From contig CACWSG010000005.1 in assembly GCA_902763535.1 (NCBI GenBank), positions 104,164-168,163 of the forward strand: 64,000 nucleotides of DNA, read 5' to 3'. Every line of letters starts with the position of its first letter. Position 1 is the stretch's first letter. The translations under genes and the position numbers were made by a program. Below are positions 26,002 through 33,130 of this stretch, piece by piece. Under the pieces are notes generated by a model. It searched no databases, was not told where the DNA came from, and worked only from the letters and a program-made list of their open reading frames with translations. The DNA comes from an uncultured Pseudomonadota bacterium (GTDB taxonomy: Bacteria; Pseudomonadota; Alphaproteobacteria; RF32; CAG-239).

Positions 26002-28431
26002 CTAAATATTTAAATATTTTGTAACAAAATTATCTTCGCCATATTCTTTAACCAATTCTTCCACCAGAAGAACATTCTTACGCCCTGAATTGTAAAGCTT
26101 TAAGTAGGGTCCCAAGCCGCTCAAATCGACATCCAAAATCACCGACTCTCCGGTTGAAGGACGCGACAATAAAATAGCATAAGGAAAATCACGATAAGAA
26201 CGGCCGAAGATAAAATCAGTCTCGGCATCGGTTAAATTCCAGTTGGCATAATCTTCCGGCATAGCCTGAGGATTGCGGAAAAATATAACAGTTTGACATT
26301 GTCCGCGAATAACCTCGCCTACACCCAATTTATCAATAATACTCGGTTGTTGAAAAGCGCATAGATATGCTTGGCGTTTTTTACGACCTTCTTGCAAACC
26401 GATGATAAAATAATCTCTAAACATCGGGTGCTTTAACATCGGCGCCGTCTCATCAATCATAATCAATGAAGGAACGCCTGTCTCACCGGTTTCTGATTGA
26501 ATACGGTGCATAATGTAGCTAATAACAGCAGGAGCCAACGTTTCATCTTCAAAAATATGCGTAAAGTCAAAGGCCATAAAGCGCTTGCTTTTCAAATCCA
26601 AACTATCGCTGGTACCGTTAAAAATATTACCATACTGATCGGGGTTTACCCATTTAAACAATTCACGACGCATATTACCGGTCGGCGAAAAACAGCTCTT
26701 ATAAAGATTGGTCATAATGCGTTCTTCCGGACGCAAATAGTCAAATGCCGTAGTTACGGCACGAGCAATTTCTTTTTCCGAAACCGAATCGTCAACCAAG
26801 GTTATAGCGCGCATCCAACGGCGCAAAAAGGCTCGGTTGTTCGGGGTGTTGCTGCAATCAAACGGATTAAGCGACACATTTTTTTCATCGCCGTCAAAAC
26901 CGATATAAGCTCCCTGAACAGCATGAGTAAAAATACGCGCACCCAAATGGCGGTCAAAGAAGAAAACCCTCAAATCCGCATGACGCATTGCTTGACCGGC
27001 AAGGAAGGTAAGCAAAGTAGTTTTACCTTGACCGGTAGGACCGATAATACAACAGTGCGCCACGGCTGAATCTTCAGATGACACATGGAACTGAAAACGA
27101 TACGCTGAACCGGAGGTTGTACGAAAAACAGAAATTGCTCCGTTTCCCCAGTCAGATTTTGAAAATCCTTCCGAAGGCTTGTCAAATGAAACCGAACAAG
27201 CAACCACTCTTGAAAGATAACGATAGTTGCGCGGCAGAACTTCATAGGTCGGAAACTGATTAAAGAACGATGCCTGAGCAACCCAACCTTCGCGAACCGG
27301 TGTTACACCAAACAAACGGCAGATGCGTTGAACTTCACTTTCGGCAAAATCAAGCTCTTCAATACTTGCACCCCGCAACAACATAGTCATAGAATATTCC
27401 GTCAAAGCTTGGTGATCAGCATCACTATCTTCAATTGCCGCCAAAACTTCACTATATTGCTCAACAACATTGGATGAAAAACTGGTCATGGTAGCCATGC
27501 GTTGTTGTTGCATTAAAAGCGCACGAGCTTTCGGCTTAAATATGGCGTGAATATTATGAAGCAGCACCATTTCGCAATCCAGTGCCAAAAGCGATGTTGT
27601 CATAGCTTCATCAACATAATCGCCGGAAGAGCGTATTCCCATTACAATTTCATAAACTTCTTTATCGCCGGAGAAAAATTTAATAATACCTTTTTCATCA
27701 GTGAAATGAATATGATCAGCCGTCAACATTTGATTGAGCTGAGCCCCTTGAGCACCATGCACCAAAGGACTGGGTTTGCTGACCGGAGAACAAAGTTTGG
27801 CATAAACCGAAAACGGACTATCGGCAGCAGCAGATCCGTCAGTCTCAGCCAAAGGCTCAACTCCGTACTCACTCAAAGTGGCAGTTAAGGCCTGTGATGC
27901 ATAGTTCAAATCCTTGAGGGCGTCACGACGATCAGGAACCGATAAAACAACATAGTGCGTATTAAAGAAAACCCTATCAACATTTTCTTCCCAAACCTCA
28001 GAAACTTTTTCCAACAACGGATTGTTAAAGTTTTTGACATTATCTTCCAAAGGAACGCGTTCACGAACAGTGATGACCCGGCAAGTAACTTGCAAATCGG
28101 ACATACCATCAATCCAAGCTTTGCGCGCCTCCATCATTGAAGCAACCTTTTCGCTGGATGCGAAGTTTAAATCAACACCTTTAATTCTAAAAACACGCGC
28201 TAATGATCCGTTATAGCAACGAATCGTCATTCCGTCAGATAACAGTTTTTCAAACGGCATAAAGTCAGATACTCTTGACTCGGTCGGGTGCGGCAAAACC
28301 AAATAACCGAATTTAGTTGCCCACAAACCGGCAAAAGCGGCTGCCGAGATAAAGCCGATGATGGCTACAATAATCTCAGAGCCGGACAGACCTTCAACAA
28401 AAATCGATAAAAAATCAAAATCAGGGCGCAA
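26002..28431 (-). CDS. virB4: VirB4-family T4SS ATPase
   Basis: 809 aa, the typical VirB4/TrbE length. VirB4 is the large inner-membrane-associated ATPase that drives substrate translocation and pilin dislocation. A membrane helix lies near residues 18-45, then the CagE/TrbE/VirB N-terminal domain. Walker A GPTGQGKTT is near residue 464 and Walker B LIMIDETAP near 657. The apparent start is TTG: AAAGGGGA stands 6-7 bp before it, no ATG is suitably placed, and it overlaps the end of virB3 by 11 bp. Rare-start use here may tune its amount relative to VirB3. Confidence 0.93.
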   Translation of the reverse strand: MRPDFDFLSIFVEGLSGSEIIVAIIGFISAAAFAGLWATKFGYLVLPHPTESRVSDFMPFEKLLSDGMTIRCYNGSLARVFRIKGVDLNFASSEKVASMMEARKAWIDGMSDLQVTCRVITVRERVPLEDNVKNFNNPLLEKVSEVWEENVDRVFFNTHYVVLSVPDRRDALKDLNYASQALTATLSEYGVEPLAETDGSAAADSPFSVYAKLCSPVSKPSPLVHGAQGAQLNQMLTADHIHFTDEKGIIKFFSGDKEVYEIVMGIRSSGDYVDEAMTTSLLALDCEMVLLHNIHAIFKPKARALLMQQQRMATMTSFSSNVVEQYSEVLAAIEDSDADHQALTEYSMTMLLRGASIEELDFAESEVQRICRLFGVTPVREGWVAQASFFNQFPTYEVLPRNYRYLSRVVACSVSFDKPSEGFSKSDWGNGAISVFRTTSGSAYRFQFHVSSEDSAVAHCCIIGPTGQGKTTLLTFLAGQAMRHADLRVFFFDRHLGARIFTHAVQGAYIGFDGDEKNVSLNPFDCSNTPNNRAFLRRWMRAITLVDDSVSEKEIARAVTTAFDYLRPEERIMTNLYKSCFSPTGNMRRELFKWVNPDQYGNIFNGTSDSLDLKSKRFMAFDFTHIFEDETLAPAVISYIMHRIQSETGETGVPSLIMIDETAPMLKHPMFRDYFIIGLQEGRKKRQAYLCAFQQPSIIDKLGVGEVIRGQCQTVIFFRNPQAMPEDYANWNLTDAETDFIFGRSYRDFPYAILLSRPSTGESVILDVDLSGLGPYLKLYNSGRKNVLLVEELVKEYGEDNFVTKYLNI

Positions 28432-28711
28432 ATTTATTCCCCTTTACTTTATAAAGGTTGGTACTTTTTTTGGCTGCTTGGCCAAAGGCTTGAATCATGC
28501 TGGAAATATGAGGCTCTTTAGCCCCCAAAAAGATGCAGAATGTGTGCCCCAACAATATCATTATCATAAACCACAGCGGGTTGACATCGACTGTACCCAC
28601 CATCATAAACAACAACGGAAACTGTATGCCCAAATTCAGCATAACAGGCAAAAATGGTCCCCACAATATTTTGGGAGGATTTGCCACAGCTTTTAGTATC
28701 ATTTCACGCAT
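28421..28711 (-). CDS. virB3: VirB3-like inner-membrane protein
   Basis: 96 aa from ATG 28711, chosen over a GTG at 28729 because GGAG stands 7 bp before the ATG. The family has about 100 residues with two membrane helices next to a short amphipathic start. Here hydrophobic stretches at about 18-38 and 42-60 (NPLWFMIMILLGHTFCIFLG) follow a conserved KPPKI-like segment (ANPPKILWG). VirB3 works with VirB4 during pilus assembly, and the two genes overlap here as is usual. It is the first gene after a good promoter at 28742-28770. Confidence 0.82.
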   Translation of the reverse strand: MREMILKAVANPPKILWGPFLPVMLNLGIQFPLLFMMVGTVDVNPLWFMIMILLGHTFCIFLGAKEPHISSMIQAFGQAAKKSTNLYKVKGNKFAP

Positions 28712-28741
28712 AACAGCTCTCCAGCACACATCTCATAGCAG

Positions 28742-28770
28742 ATGATAAAATATTAGCAATCGGTTTGCAA
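28742..28770 (-). promoter_or_regulatory. predicted promoter of the virB3-virB4 T4SS run
   Basis: On the minus strand TTGCAA (28770-28765) and TATCAT (28747-28742) are 17 bp apart. Transcription would start about 25 bp upstream of the virB3 ATG. It is the best sigma70-type match in the 260-bp gap between virB3 and tRNA-Ser and would drive the long T4SS run leftwards. Found by eye only. Confidence 0.5.
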
Positions 28771-28928
28771 TACTGCTTATAAGGTTATCCTATCGTTAAT
28801 TTGCAGACCTTATTATGATGATAATACGCTTTTTTTATGAATAATCGGTTAATAAAACATTGGCAGAATTAAAGTTTAGACTTTTGTTTAGGGTGATAAA
28901 AAAAATTATTCAAAATGGCAATTTTTTA

Positions 28929-28957
28929 TTGCAAAAATAAAATTAATAATCTAGATT
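28929..28957 (+). promoter_or_regulatory. predicted promoter of tRNA-Ser
   Basis: TTGCAA (28929-28934) and TAGATT (28952-28957) are 17 bp apart, ending 16 bp before the mature tRNA 5' end. It is divergent from the virB3 promoter. The rest of the gap 28771-28928 is AT-rich and shows no other signal to me. Confidence 0.45.
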
Positions 28958-28973
28958 TAGCCCTGTTATGTGA

Positions 28974-29064
28974 GGATAGATGGCCGAGTGGTCGAAGGCG
29001 CACGATTGGAAATCGTGTGTACCTCCAAAGGGTACCGTGGGTTCGAATCCCACTCTATCCGCCA
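28974..29064 (+). tRNA. tRNA-Ser (anticodon GGA)
   Basis: 91 nt including an encoded CCA. The acceptor stem GGATAGA pairs with TCTATCC, followed by discriminator G. The anticodon stem CACGA/TCGTG encloses the loop TTGGAAA (anticodon GGA, reads UCC and UCU). A long variable arm typical of serine tRNAs and the T-loop GGTTCGAATCC are present. It is followed at once by a terminator. The 3' end is repeated 169 bp downstream (29215-29235), as seen at tRNA integration sites. Confidence 0.97.
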
Positions 29065-29066
29065 AT
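29046..29066. repeat. tRNA-Ser 3' end, copy 1 of direct repeat
   Basis: The last 19 nt of the tRNA plus the next two bases are identical over 21 bp to 29215-29235. Direct repeats of a tRNA 3' end are the usual trace of site-specific integration or of a local duplication. Only 148 bp separate the two copies, so no element remains between them. Confidence 0.75.
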
Positions 29067-29071
29067 TAAAA

Positions 29072-29100
29072 CAAAACACCCTTTATGGGTGTTTTTGTTT
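29072..29100 (+). terminator. rho-independent terminator of tRNA-Ser
   Basis: Stem ACACCC/GGGTGT, extended by AAA/TTT, with a short TTTAT loop and a run TTTTTGTTTT. It starts 8 bp after the tRNA end. Confidence 0.75.
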
Positions 29101-29117
29101 TAATCTGAGATAAGCGA

Positions 29118-29169
29118 GGATTTGAAGCCACGGACAAAGTGGGTTCGACTACAAGGCAAAGGCAGACGG
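29118..29169. repeat. 52-bp direct repeat, copy 1
   Basis: This 52-bp segment recurs at 29277-29328 with one difference (A instead of G at the 22nd base or so). It contains AAGTGGGTTCGACT, which resembles half of a tRNA T-arm. Each copy follows a tRNA-Ser 3' end and a terminator, so the whole set looks like a tandemly duplicated tRNA-tail unit. Confidence 0.7.
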
Positions 29170-29214
29170 AGTATGCCGGTCGGCGTTTGAGCCGATTGCC
29201 GCAGTGGACGAAGT

Positions 29215-29235
29215 AATCCCACTCTATCCGCCAAT
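29215..29235. repeat. tRNA-Ser 3' end, copy 2 of direct repeat
   Basis: This is an exact 21-bp copy of the tRNA-Ser tail including CCA. The sequence before it does not fold into a tRNA, so it is a remnant rather than a second gene. It is followed by its own terminator at 29240-29267. Confidence 0.75.
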
Positions 29236-29239
29236 ACAA

Positions 29240-29267
29240 AAAGAGGGTTTTATGCCCTCTTTTTTTG
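29240..29267. terminator. terminator after the tRNA-tail remnant, possibly bidirectional
   Basis: Stem AGAGGG/CCCTCT with loop TTTTATG and a run of seven T on the plus strand; the A-rich left side would give a T-run on the minus strand too. It could therefore also stop minus-strand transcription coming from the flavoprotein gene at 29330. Confidence 0.65.
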
Positions 29268-29276
29268 TTGGTTGTG

Positions 29277-29328
29277 GGATTTGAAGCCACGGACGAAGTG
29301 GGTTCGACTACAAGGCAAAGGCAGACGG
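29277..29328. repeat. 52-bp direct repeat, copy 2
   Basis: This copy matches 29118-29169 at 51 of 52 bases. It ends 2 bp before the stop codon of the minus-strand flavoprotein gene. Confidence 0.7.
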
Positions 29329-29329
29329 T

Positions 29330-29869
29330 TTAGATGTTTTTACCCAGCTCATAGGCTTTGGTTAACAATTCCTGATGTTCATTAATTTCTTTAACTTCGT
29401 TAATACCACCGCAAGATAAAACTTTAACAAGATTGGATTGCGGAAAACAGCGCACCCATCCTTGCAGACCCAGCTCAGCAGCTTGCGCAACATTTTTATC
29501 ATCATCATAAGATGTGGTAATCAAATAAACATCTTCAAACTTATTTTCTTGAGAAAACAACGGATTACATCTATCCAAAAAAGTTTTGAGCTGACCGCTC
29601 ATCTCGTAATAATAAATCGGCGTGCTAAAAATCAAAACATCGGCATTTTGCACTTTGCCAATCATATCAGCCATATCATCTTTGATAACGCATTTGGCAA
29701 TTTTTTGACAAGCCAAGCAACCTTTGCAAAAATTGATATTTTTGTCTTTTAAGCTTAAAAATTCGACCTCATGTCCGGCGTCTTGTGCGCCGCGAGCGGC
29801 TTCTTGCGCTAAAATTTCAGAGTTACTGCCTTGACGCAGACTTGATGAAACGACCAATACTTTTTTCAT
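29330..29869 (-). CDS. flavodoxin-fold NAD(P)H-dependent oxidoreductase
   Basis: 179 aa, the size of small FMN reductases and iron-sulfur-flavoprotein relatives. The N-terminal SSSLRQGSNSEILA is the FMN phosphate loop. Residues about 48-62 contain the C-x2-C-x2-C-like segment FCKGCLACQKIAKC, and FSTPIYYYEMSGQLKTFLDR is the conserved flavin/dimer region. It probably reduces quinones, flavins or nitro compounds in the cytosol; the substrate is unknown. It is a single-gene unit between the tRNA repeats and the terminator of the pilin genes and seems unrelated to the T4SS. Confidence 0.85.
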   Translation of the reverse strand: MKKVLVVSSSLRQGSNSEILAQEAARGAQDAGHEVEFLSLKDKNINFCKGCLACQKIAKCVIKDDMADMIGKVQNADVLIFSTPIYYYEMSGQLKTFLDRCNPLFSQENKFEDVYLITTSYDDDKNVAQAAELGLQGWVRCFPQSNLVKVLSCGGINEVKEINEHQELLTKAYELGKNI

Positions 29870-29952
29870 GATTTTCTCCCTTCGATGTTATAAAAGTTGT
29901 TTATTTATAAAAGTTAGAGCGCACTTTAAGTCAAGATTTTTTTACATCCACC

Positions 29953-29982
29953 AAAAAAAGCGAGGATAACCTCGCTTTTTTT
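29953..29982 (-). terminator. terminator of the VirB2-like gene cluster
   Basis: The hairpin AAGCGAGG/CCTCGCTT with loop ATAA is flanked by A and T runs on both sides, so it works in either direction. On the minus strand it lies 17 bp past the stop of the giant VirB2-like gene and would separate the pilin cluster from the flavoprotein gene. Confidence 0.8.
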
Positions 29983-29998
29983 AATGATTATTCTAATA

Positions 29999-31792
29999 TC
30001 ATCTACCCCAATGAGTTTCCTCATCTTTGTAACCGGCAGGCGAATTAAGATTGGTTTTAACATCGCGATAACCGGCAGGACTGTTCATATTAGTTTTGAC
30101 ATCTTTATAGCCGGCAGCACTGTTCATATTAGTGTTAACATTCTTATAGCCGGCGGCACTATTCATATTGGTATTGACATTCTGATAACCATCATTACTG
30201 TTCATATTGGTTTTAACATCGCCTTGATAACCCAAATCTGTATTAGATGACGCCATATTGGTTTTAACATCGCCGTCATAGCCTAAATCACTATTGGCCG
30301 CCCCTAAATTGGTGTGGGACACATCACCTTGATAGCCATATTCTTCATTACCTGTTGCCAAATTGGTATGGGATATATCACCCTGATAGCCATATTCTTC
30401 ATTGCCTTCGGTAAGGGTTGTGTAAACATTACCCTCGGCGCTATCTGTATGCTCACCACTGGCATCGGTGTAGGTAAGTTCACCATCGACCAAGTTACTG
30501 GCGGTATAGGCCACATCAGTAGCAGACCAATCACTGCCTTTATTACCACTGTTGCCAACTAAATTGCTACCTCTGTTCAATGTACCTGTATAGCTATCCT
30601 CAAGCGTTTCACCTTTCCTGCTCTCGGTATTCAACCCACTGAAGTCATCAATATCTGTTCCAATTTTTCGGGTTTCGACATCAAACATTGCATCGCCTTC
30701 GGTCATATCAGCTATTTCAAATTGAACATAGTCACTATCGCCCATATAACCACCACCGGCACCTGTGTACATATTATCTGCGGAATAATAGCTTAATTCT
30801 TCACTTCCACGATCGCCGAATTCGCCTATACCTTCGGCAAAACCATAGCTAAAGTTAGTCATCGCATTACCGCCGGCCAGATAGCTATGCTCACCATCTG
30901 CTCCGGTTACGGTAAAACTACCATTTTGCAAATTACTTGCTGCATCACCTTGAGCAAGATATTCACCATCAACGGTCTGACCACTGGCATCAACAGTTTC
31001 TGTTTTAATTGAGCCCGAGACCAATTTACTACCTGCCAGAGCTGCATATAGACCTTTCTCGTCATCTTTGGCATTTTTAGCTGCCTTTTCCCAAGTGCTG
31101 CCTGCTCGGGCAGCGTATATATTTTTCTCATCATCTTTGGCATTTGCAGCTGCCTTTTCCCATGTACTGCCGGTCGCCAGATATTTTTTAATATCAACTA
31201 AATTACCATCCGGACCTTTAACCATAAATGCATCGCCACTTACCAAGGTTGAACGAGAATCACCATAGTAATTTCCATCGATATCGGCTGTAGCAAAGTG
31301 AGTTTGTGCTATATCATCCATGCCTTTAATATAAGTATTAGCAAAACCACCGGTGCTGGGTGAATCTTTTTTGGTCAAAGTATCACCGAATTCACCTCCG
31401 CGGCTGCTCATAGCTGTGGTTTTGAATGATTTTTGCGCAGAACTAACCCCTGGGTCACGAGTGAAATAATCTATTAATTTTCCCATCCAAGCAACCAAGA
31501 ACAAACCTATTGCCAAATTGGCAAACCATTTCCAGTTCATTTTGCCGAAAATTGCACCCCATGCCACACAAACCAAGCCTTTTGCCGAAAATTGCACCCC
31601 ATGCCACACAAACCAAGCCAAAACCACCCAAGATATAAACAATCGGTTTATAATGCTCAATAACATTAGCAGCTTTTTCTTTAACCTCAGCAATAATTTG
31701 ACTTGCCGCCCAAACATCTTTGGTTTCAAGCAGATTGAATATGATAAAGACTGTAATAAATAAACCCAAGTCTTTGAAAAAGGATTTTCCAA
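29999..31792 (-). CDS. giant VirB2-like protein, C-terminal frame (frameshifted)
   Basis: The open frame is 597 aa, but only the part from about 31581 onwards is native. There it continues the pilin core with AIFGKMNWKWFANLAIGLFL, the second VirB2 helix; the residues before are an out-of-frame reading caused by a 40-bp duplication. The tail of about 490 residues is polar and repetitive: two 23-residue units starting GSTWEKAA, several GYQGDV-[KS]-type units of about 17, then 13-residue units of the type AAGYKNVNTNMNS. If the duplication were absent, the gene would be one ORF from 31805. It may be a pseudogene, a phase-variable gene or an assembly artefact. A pilin with a long surface tail is inferred. 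Confidence 0.65.
   Translation of the reverse strand: MENPFSKTWVYLLQSLSYSICLKPKMFGRQVKLLLRLKKKLLMLLSIINRLFISWVVLAWFVWHGVQFSAKGLVCVAWGAIFGKMNWKWFANLAIGLFLVAWMGKLIDYFTRDPGVSSAQKSFKTTAMSSRGGEFGDTLTKKDSPSTGGFANTYIKGMDDIAQTHFATADIDGNYYGDSRSTLVSGDAFMVKGPDGNLVDIKKYLATGSTWEKAAANAKDDEKNIYAARAGSTWEKAAKNAKDDEKGLYAALAGSKLVSGSIKTETVDASGQTVDGEYLAQGDAASNLQNGSFTVTGADGEHSYLAGGNAMTNFSYGFAEGIGEFGDRGSEELSYYSADNMYTGAGGGYMGDSDYVQFEIADMTEGDAMFDVETRKIGTDIDDFSGLNTESRKGETLEDSYTGTLNRGSNLVGNSGNKGSDWSATDVAYTASNLVDGELTYTDASGEHTDSAEGNVYTTLTEGNEEYGYQGDISHTNLATGNEEYGYQGDVSHTNLGAANSDLGYDGDVKTNMASSNTDLGYQGDVKTNMNSNDGYQNVNTNMNSAAGYKNVNTNMNSAAGYKDVKTNMNSPAGYRDVKTNLNSPAGYKDEETHWGR
30003..30260. repeat. tandem repeats encoding GYK-x-V-x-TNMNS-type units
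   Basis: About 39-bp units encode 13-residue copies built on AGY-[KR]-[DN]-V-[KN]-TN-[ML]-NS, passing upstream into 45-51-bp units with GY-[QD]-GDV. The units are close but not identical, so unit number could change by recombination or slippage. Confidence 0.7.
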
Positions 31793-31805
31793 CTAAACCA
31801 GTCAT
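31455..31805 (-). CDS. giant VirB2-like protein, N-terminal fragment
   Basis: 116 aa from ATG 31805, which follows AGGAGGGG; an upstream in-frame start at 31820 precedes that site. A hydrophobic signal (about 5-30) ends near VWAAS. The first pilin helix YILGGFGLVCVAWGAIFGK is shared with the two upstream paralogues. The true frame then breaks inside the 40-bp duplication, and the last 40 residues are out-of-frame and end early at 31455. As written, it lacks the second VirB2 helix and the repeat tail. It should be read together with the frame at 29999-31581. Confidence 0.7.
   Translation of the reverse strand: MTGLVGKSFFKDLGLFITVFIIFNLLETKDVWAASQIIAEVKEKAANVIEHYKPIVYILGGFGLVCVAWGAIFGKRLGLCGMGCNFRQNELEMVCQFGNRFVLGCLDGKINRLFHS
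31542..31619. repeat. exact 40-bp tandem duplication inside a VirB2-like gene
   Basis: Positions 31542-31581 are repeated immediately at 31582-31619, identical over 38 bp. Since 40 is not a multiple of three, the duplication shifts the reading frame. Removing one copy joins AIFGK directly to MNWKWF, exactly as in the paralogues. Positions 31541-31550 read TTTGCCGAAA and 31581-31590 repeat it. Confidence 0.9.
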
Positions 31806-31821
31806 GTTTCCCCTCCTCAAA

Positions 31822-32346
31822 CTACTCTTTTAAGGTTAGTTCTATGGCATCTGCCTTCGTGGTGCTGTTCTTAATGCCATGAGCATCACCAAGCATCACA
31901 CTGATAAGTTCGCCAGCTGTGGCGATAATCACCAGTGATATGATAATCGCACCAAGCCATTTCCAGTTAAGGTTGCCGAATATGCCTCCGACACCAACGG
32001 CAATAATACCAAATCCGGCAACGATATAAATCAATTCACGCAAATCTTCAAAAAGCAGTCTTCCGGTGCAAACCAATGATGAAAAAATACCATCACCTTT
32101 ATTTCCCTTGCAGGCACTGGAATAACCATCATCAGTCGACCCGCTTGAAGTGATTGGTTCATAAGCAGCGTGGTCATCTCCTATTATGGTTCCCCCACTT
32201 GGAGTTTGATAAGGACCATATGTTACTTCACCATTTAAGCCCGTTCTTTTAATTTGAGCAACGGCATCTTCGGCCATTAACATTCCACAAAAAAGCATCA
32301 GTAAAGCCATAAACAAACCTGAAAATATTTTTTTATAATTTATCAT
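31822..32346 (-). CDS. VirB2-like pilin paralogue with extended N-terminal region
   Basis: 174 aa. The signal peptide ends DAVAQ. A polar segment of about 65 residues with two Cys (SACKGNKGDG, LVCTG) precedes the core, which has the two membrane helices and the shared motif GGIFGNLNWKWLGA. VirB2/TrbC proteins are the major T4SS pilins, so this may be a minor or alternative pilin. GGGAGGA precedes the ATG. The gene lies between the short paralogue (32472) and the giant one (31805), and the stop is 17 bp from the next start. Confidence 0.75.
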   Translation of the reverse strand: MINYKKIFSGLFMALLMLFCGMLMAEDAVAQIKRTGLNGEVTYGPYQTPSGGTIIGDDHAAYEPITSSGSTDDGYSSACKGNKGDGIFSSLVCTGRLLFEDLRELIYIVAGFGIIAVGVGGIFGNLNWKWLGAIIISLVIIATAGELISVMLGDAHGIKNSTTKADAIELTLKE

Positions 32347-32441
32347 ATCAGTCCTCCCTTGGTGGGGCTTTGAGTTTGTTGTTATTCCCTCAACTCAAAC
32401 TAAAGAAACATCAATAAACTCAAATCATGCTTTTTGAAAAT

Positions 32442-32465
32442 AAGGGCGGGACCAGCCCGCCCTTA
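32442..32465 (-). terminator. intra-cluster terminator/attenuator after the first pilin gene
   Basis: A perfect GC-rich stem (AAGGGCGGG with its complement, loop near CTGGT) lies 7 bp past the stop of the 117-aa pilin gene. On the minus strand it is followed by TTATTTTC, a weak T-run. This suits partial termination, giving much more of the first pilin than of the two downstream paralogues. Confidence 0.7.
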
Positions 32466-32471
32466 ATCATA

Positions 32472-32825
32472 CTAGTTTGATTGTGTGCTTGTATCGGTCA
32501 AGCCAGCAATACCACTGTCCATTCCGGGGTTTTGAGTTGTGGCGTAGTCCACAATCGATCCGGCGGCAGCCAAGATGGCCAAACCAACAGCCAAGAAAGC
32601 AAACCATTTCCAGTTCATTTTACCGAAAATAGCAGCGCAAGCAATACCTACCAAACCGAAACCGCCAACGATGAATACGATGGTACGAGTGGCTTGGAAA
32701 GCTTGCAAAGCCTTTTTAGCTGCAATACCCATAACAGATTGTGCAGCAGCAGGCTCAATCAATCCAAACATAGCAACCAACATTACAGCTGCAAATGTCC
32801 ACATATTTTTCTTCATAAAGTTCAT
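32472..32825 (-). CDS. virB2: VirB2/TrbC-like major pilin candidate
   Basis: 117 aa, the normal VirB2 size. The signal peptide ends AAAAQ. Two hydrophobic helices (about 47-68 and 74-92) flank the basic loop containing FGKMNWKWFAFLA; a short polar C-terminus follows. Prepilins of this family are inserted in the inner membrane and assembled into the T4SS pilus. AAGGAGA stands before the ATG, with a promoter and a GC-rich terminator on either side, all pointing to strong separate expression. The two longer paralogues downstream share the core motif. Confidence 0.85.
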   Translation of the reverse strand: MNFMKKNMWTFAAVMLVAMFGLIEPAAAQSVMGIAAKKALQAFQATRTIVFIVGGFGLVGIACAAIFGKMNWKWFAFLAVGLAILAAAGSIVDYATTQNPGMDSGIAGLTDTSTQSN

Positions 32826-32868
32826 ATTTATTCTCCTTTTTTAAATTTTGCAAAATTCAAACTTTACA

Positions 32869-32901
32869 ATTATATTGTATCTCACTTAGGCAAAATTTGC
32901 C
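32869..32901 (-). promoter_or_regulatory. predicted promoter of the pilin genes with inverted repeat
   Basis: On the minus strand, overlapping -10 candidates TACAAT (32879-32874) and TATAAT (32874-32869) lie about 40-50 bp before the pilin ATG. The -35 is weak (CTGGCA about 18 bp upstream of TACAAT). It lies in the 13-bp inverted repeat GGCAAAATTTGCC (32889-32901), which could bind an activator or repressor. The remainder of 32902-33068 shows no gene. Confidence 0.35.
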
Positions 32902-33068
32902 AGCGAAAAGTTTTATACCATGCAAAAGTTAACATATTGTTTATAGGTCAAATTTTTTGCCGTAACAAAAAATTCACGAAACTTAAAAATTGGTAAACGC
33001 CAAATTACTACCCATTTAAAGAAAAAAGCTCAGGCATGACATAAAATAAAAAAACGAGAATGACAGAA

Positions 33069-33102
33069 GAAAAAAAGCTCGCCTGAAAAAATCAAGCGAG
33101 CT
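33069..33102 (-). terminator. rho-independent terminator of rpsA
   Basis: On the minus strand AGCTCGC...GCGAGCT pairs, with an inner TGA/TCA helix and a T-rich loop, and is followed by seven T. It lies about 30 bp past the rpsA stop. A second AT palindrome (33108-33128) lies between stop and hairpin. Confidence 0.8.
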
Positions 33103-33130
33103 CCGTACACTTATATATATTATATAAGTA

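Noticed and set aside
26497..27069. 190-aa plus-strand frame inside virB4
   Set aside because: It is fully antisense to the conserved ATPase domain and shows no family pattern.
29201..29235. Second tRNA-Ser gene at the repeated 3' end
   Set aside because: No acceptor 5' strand, D-arm or anticodon arm precedes it; only the tail is copied.
1..32825. T4SS locus as an integrated conjugative element
   Set aside because: No relaxase, oriT-like region, coupling protein or partition genes were seen in the window, so conjugation is not supported here, though genes outside the window could change this.
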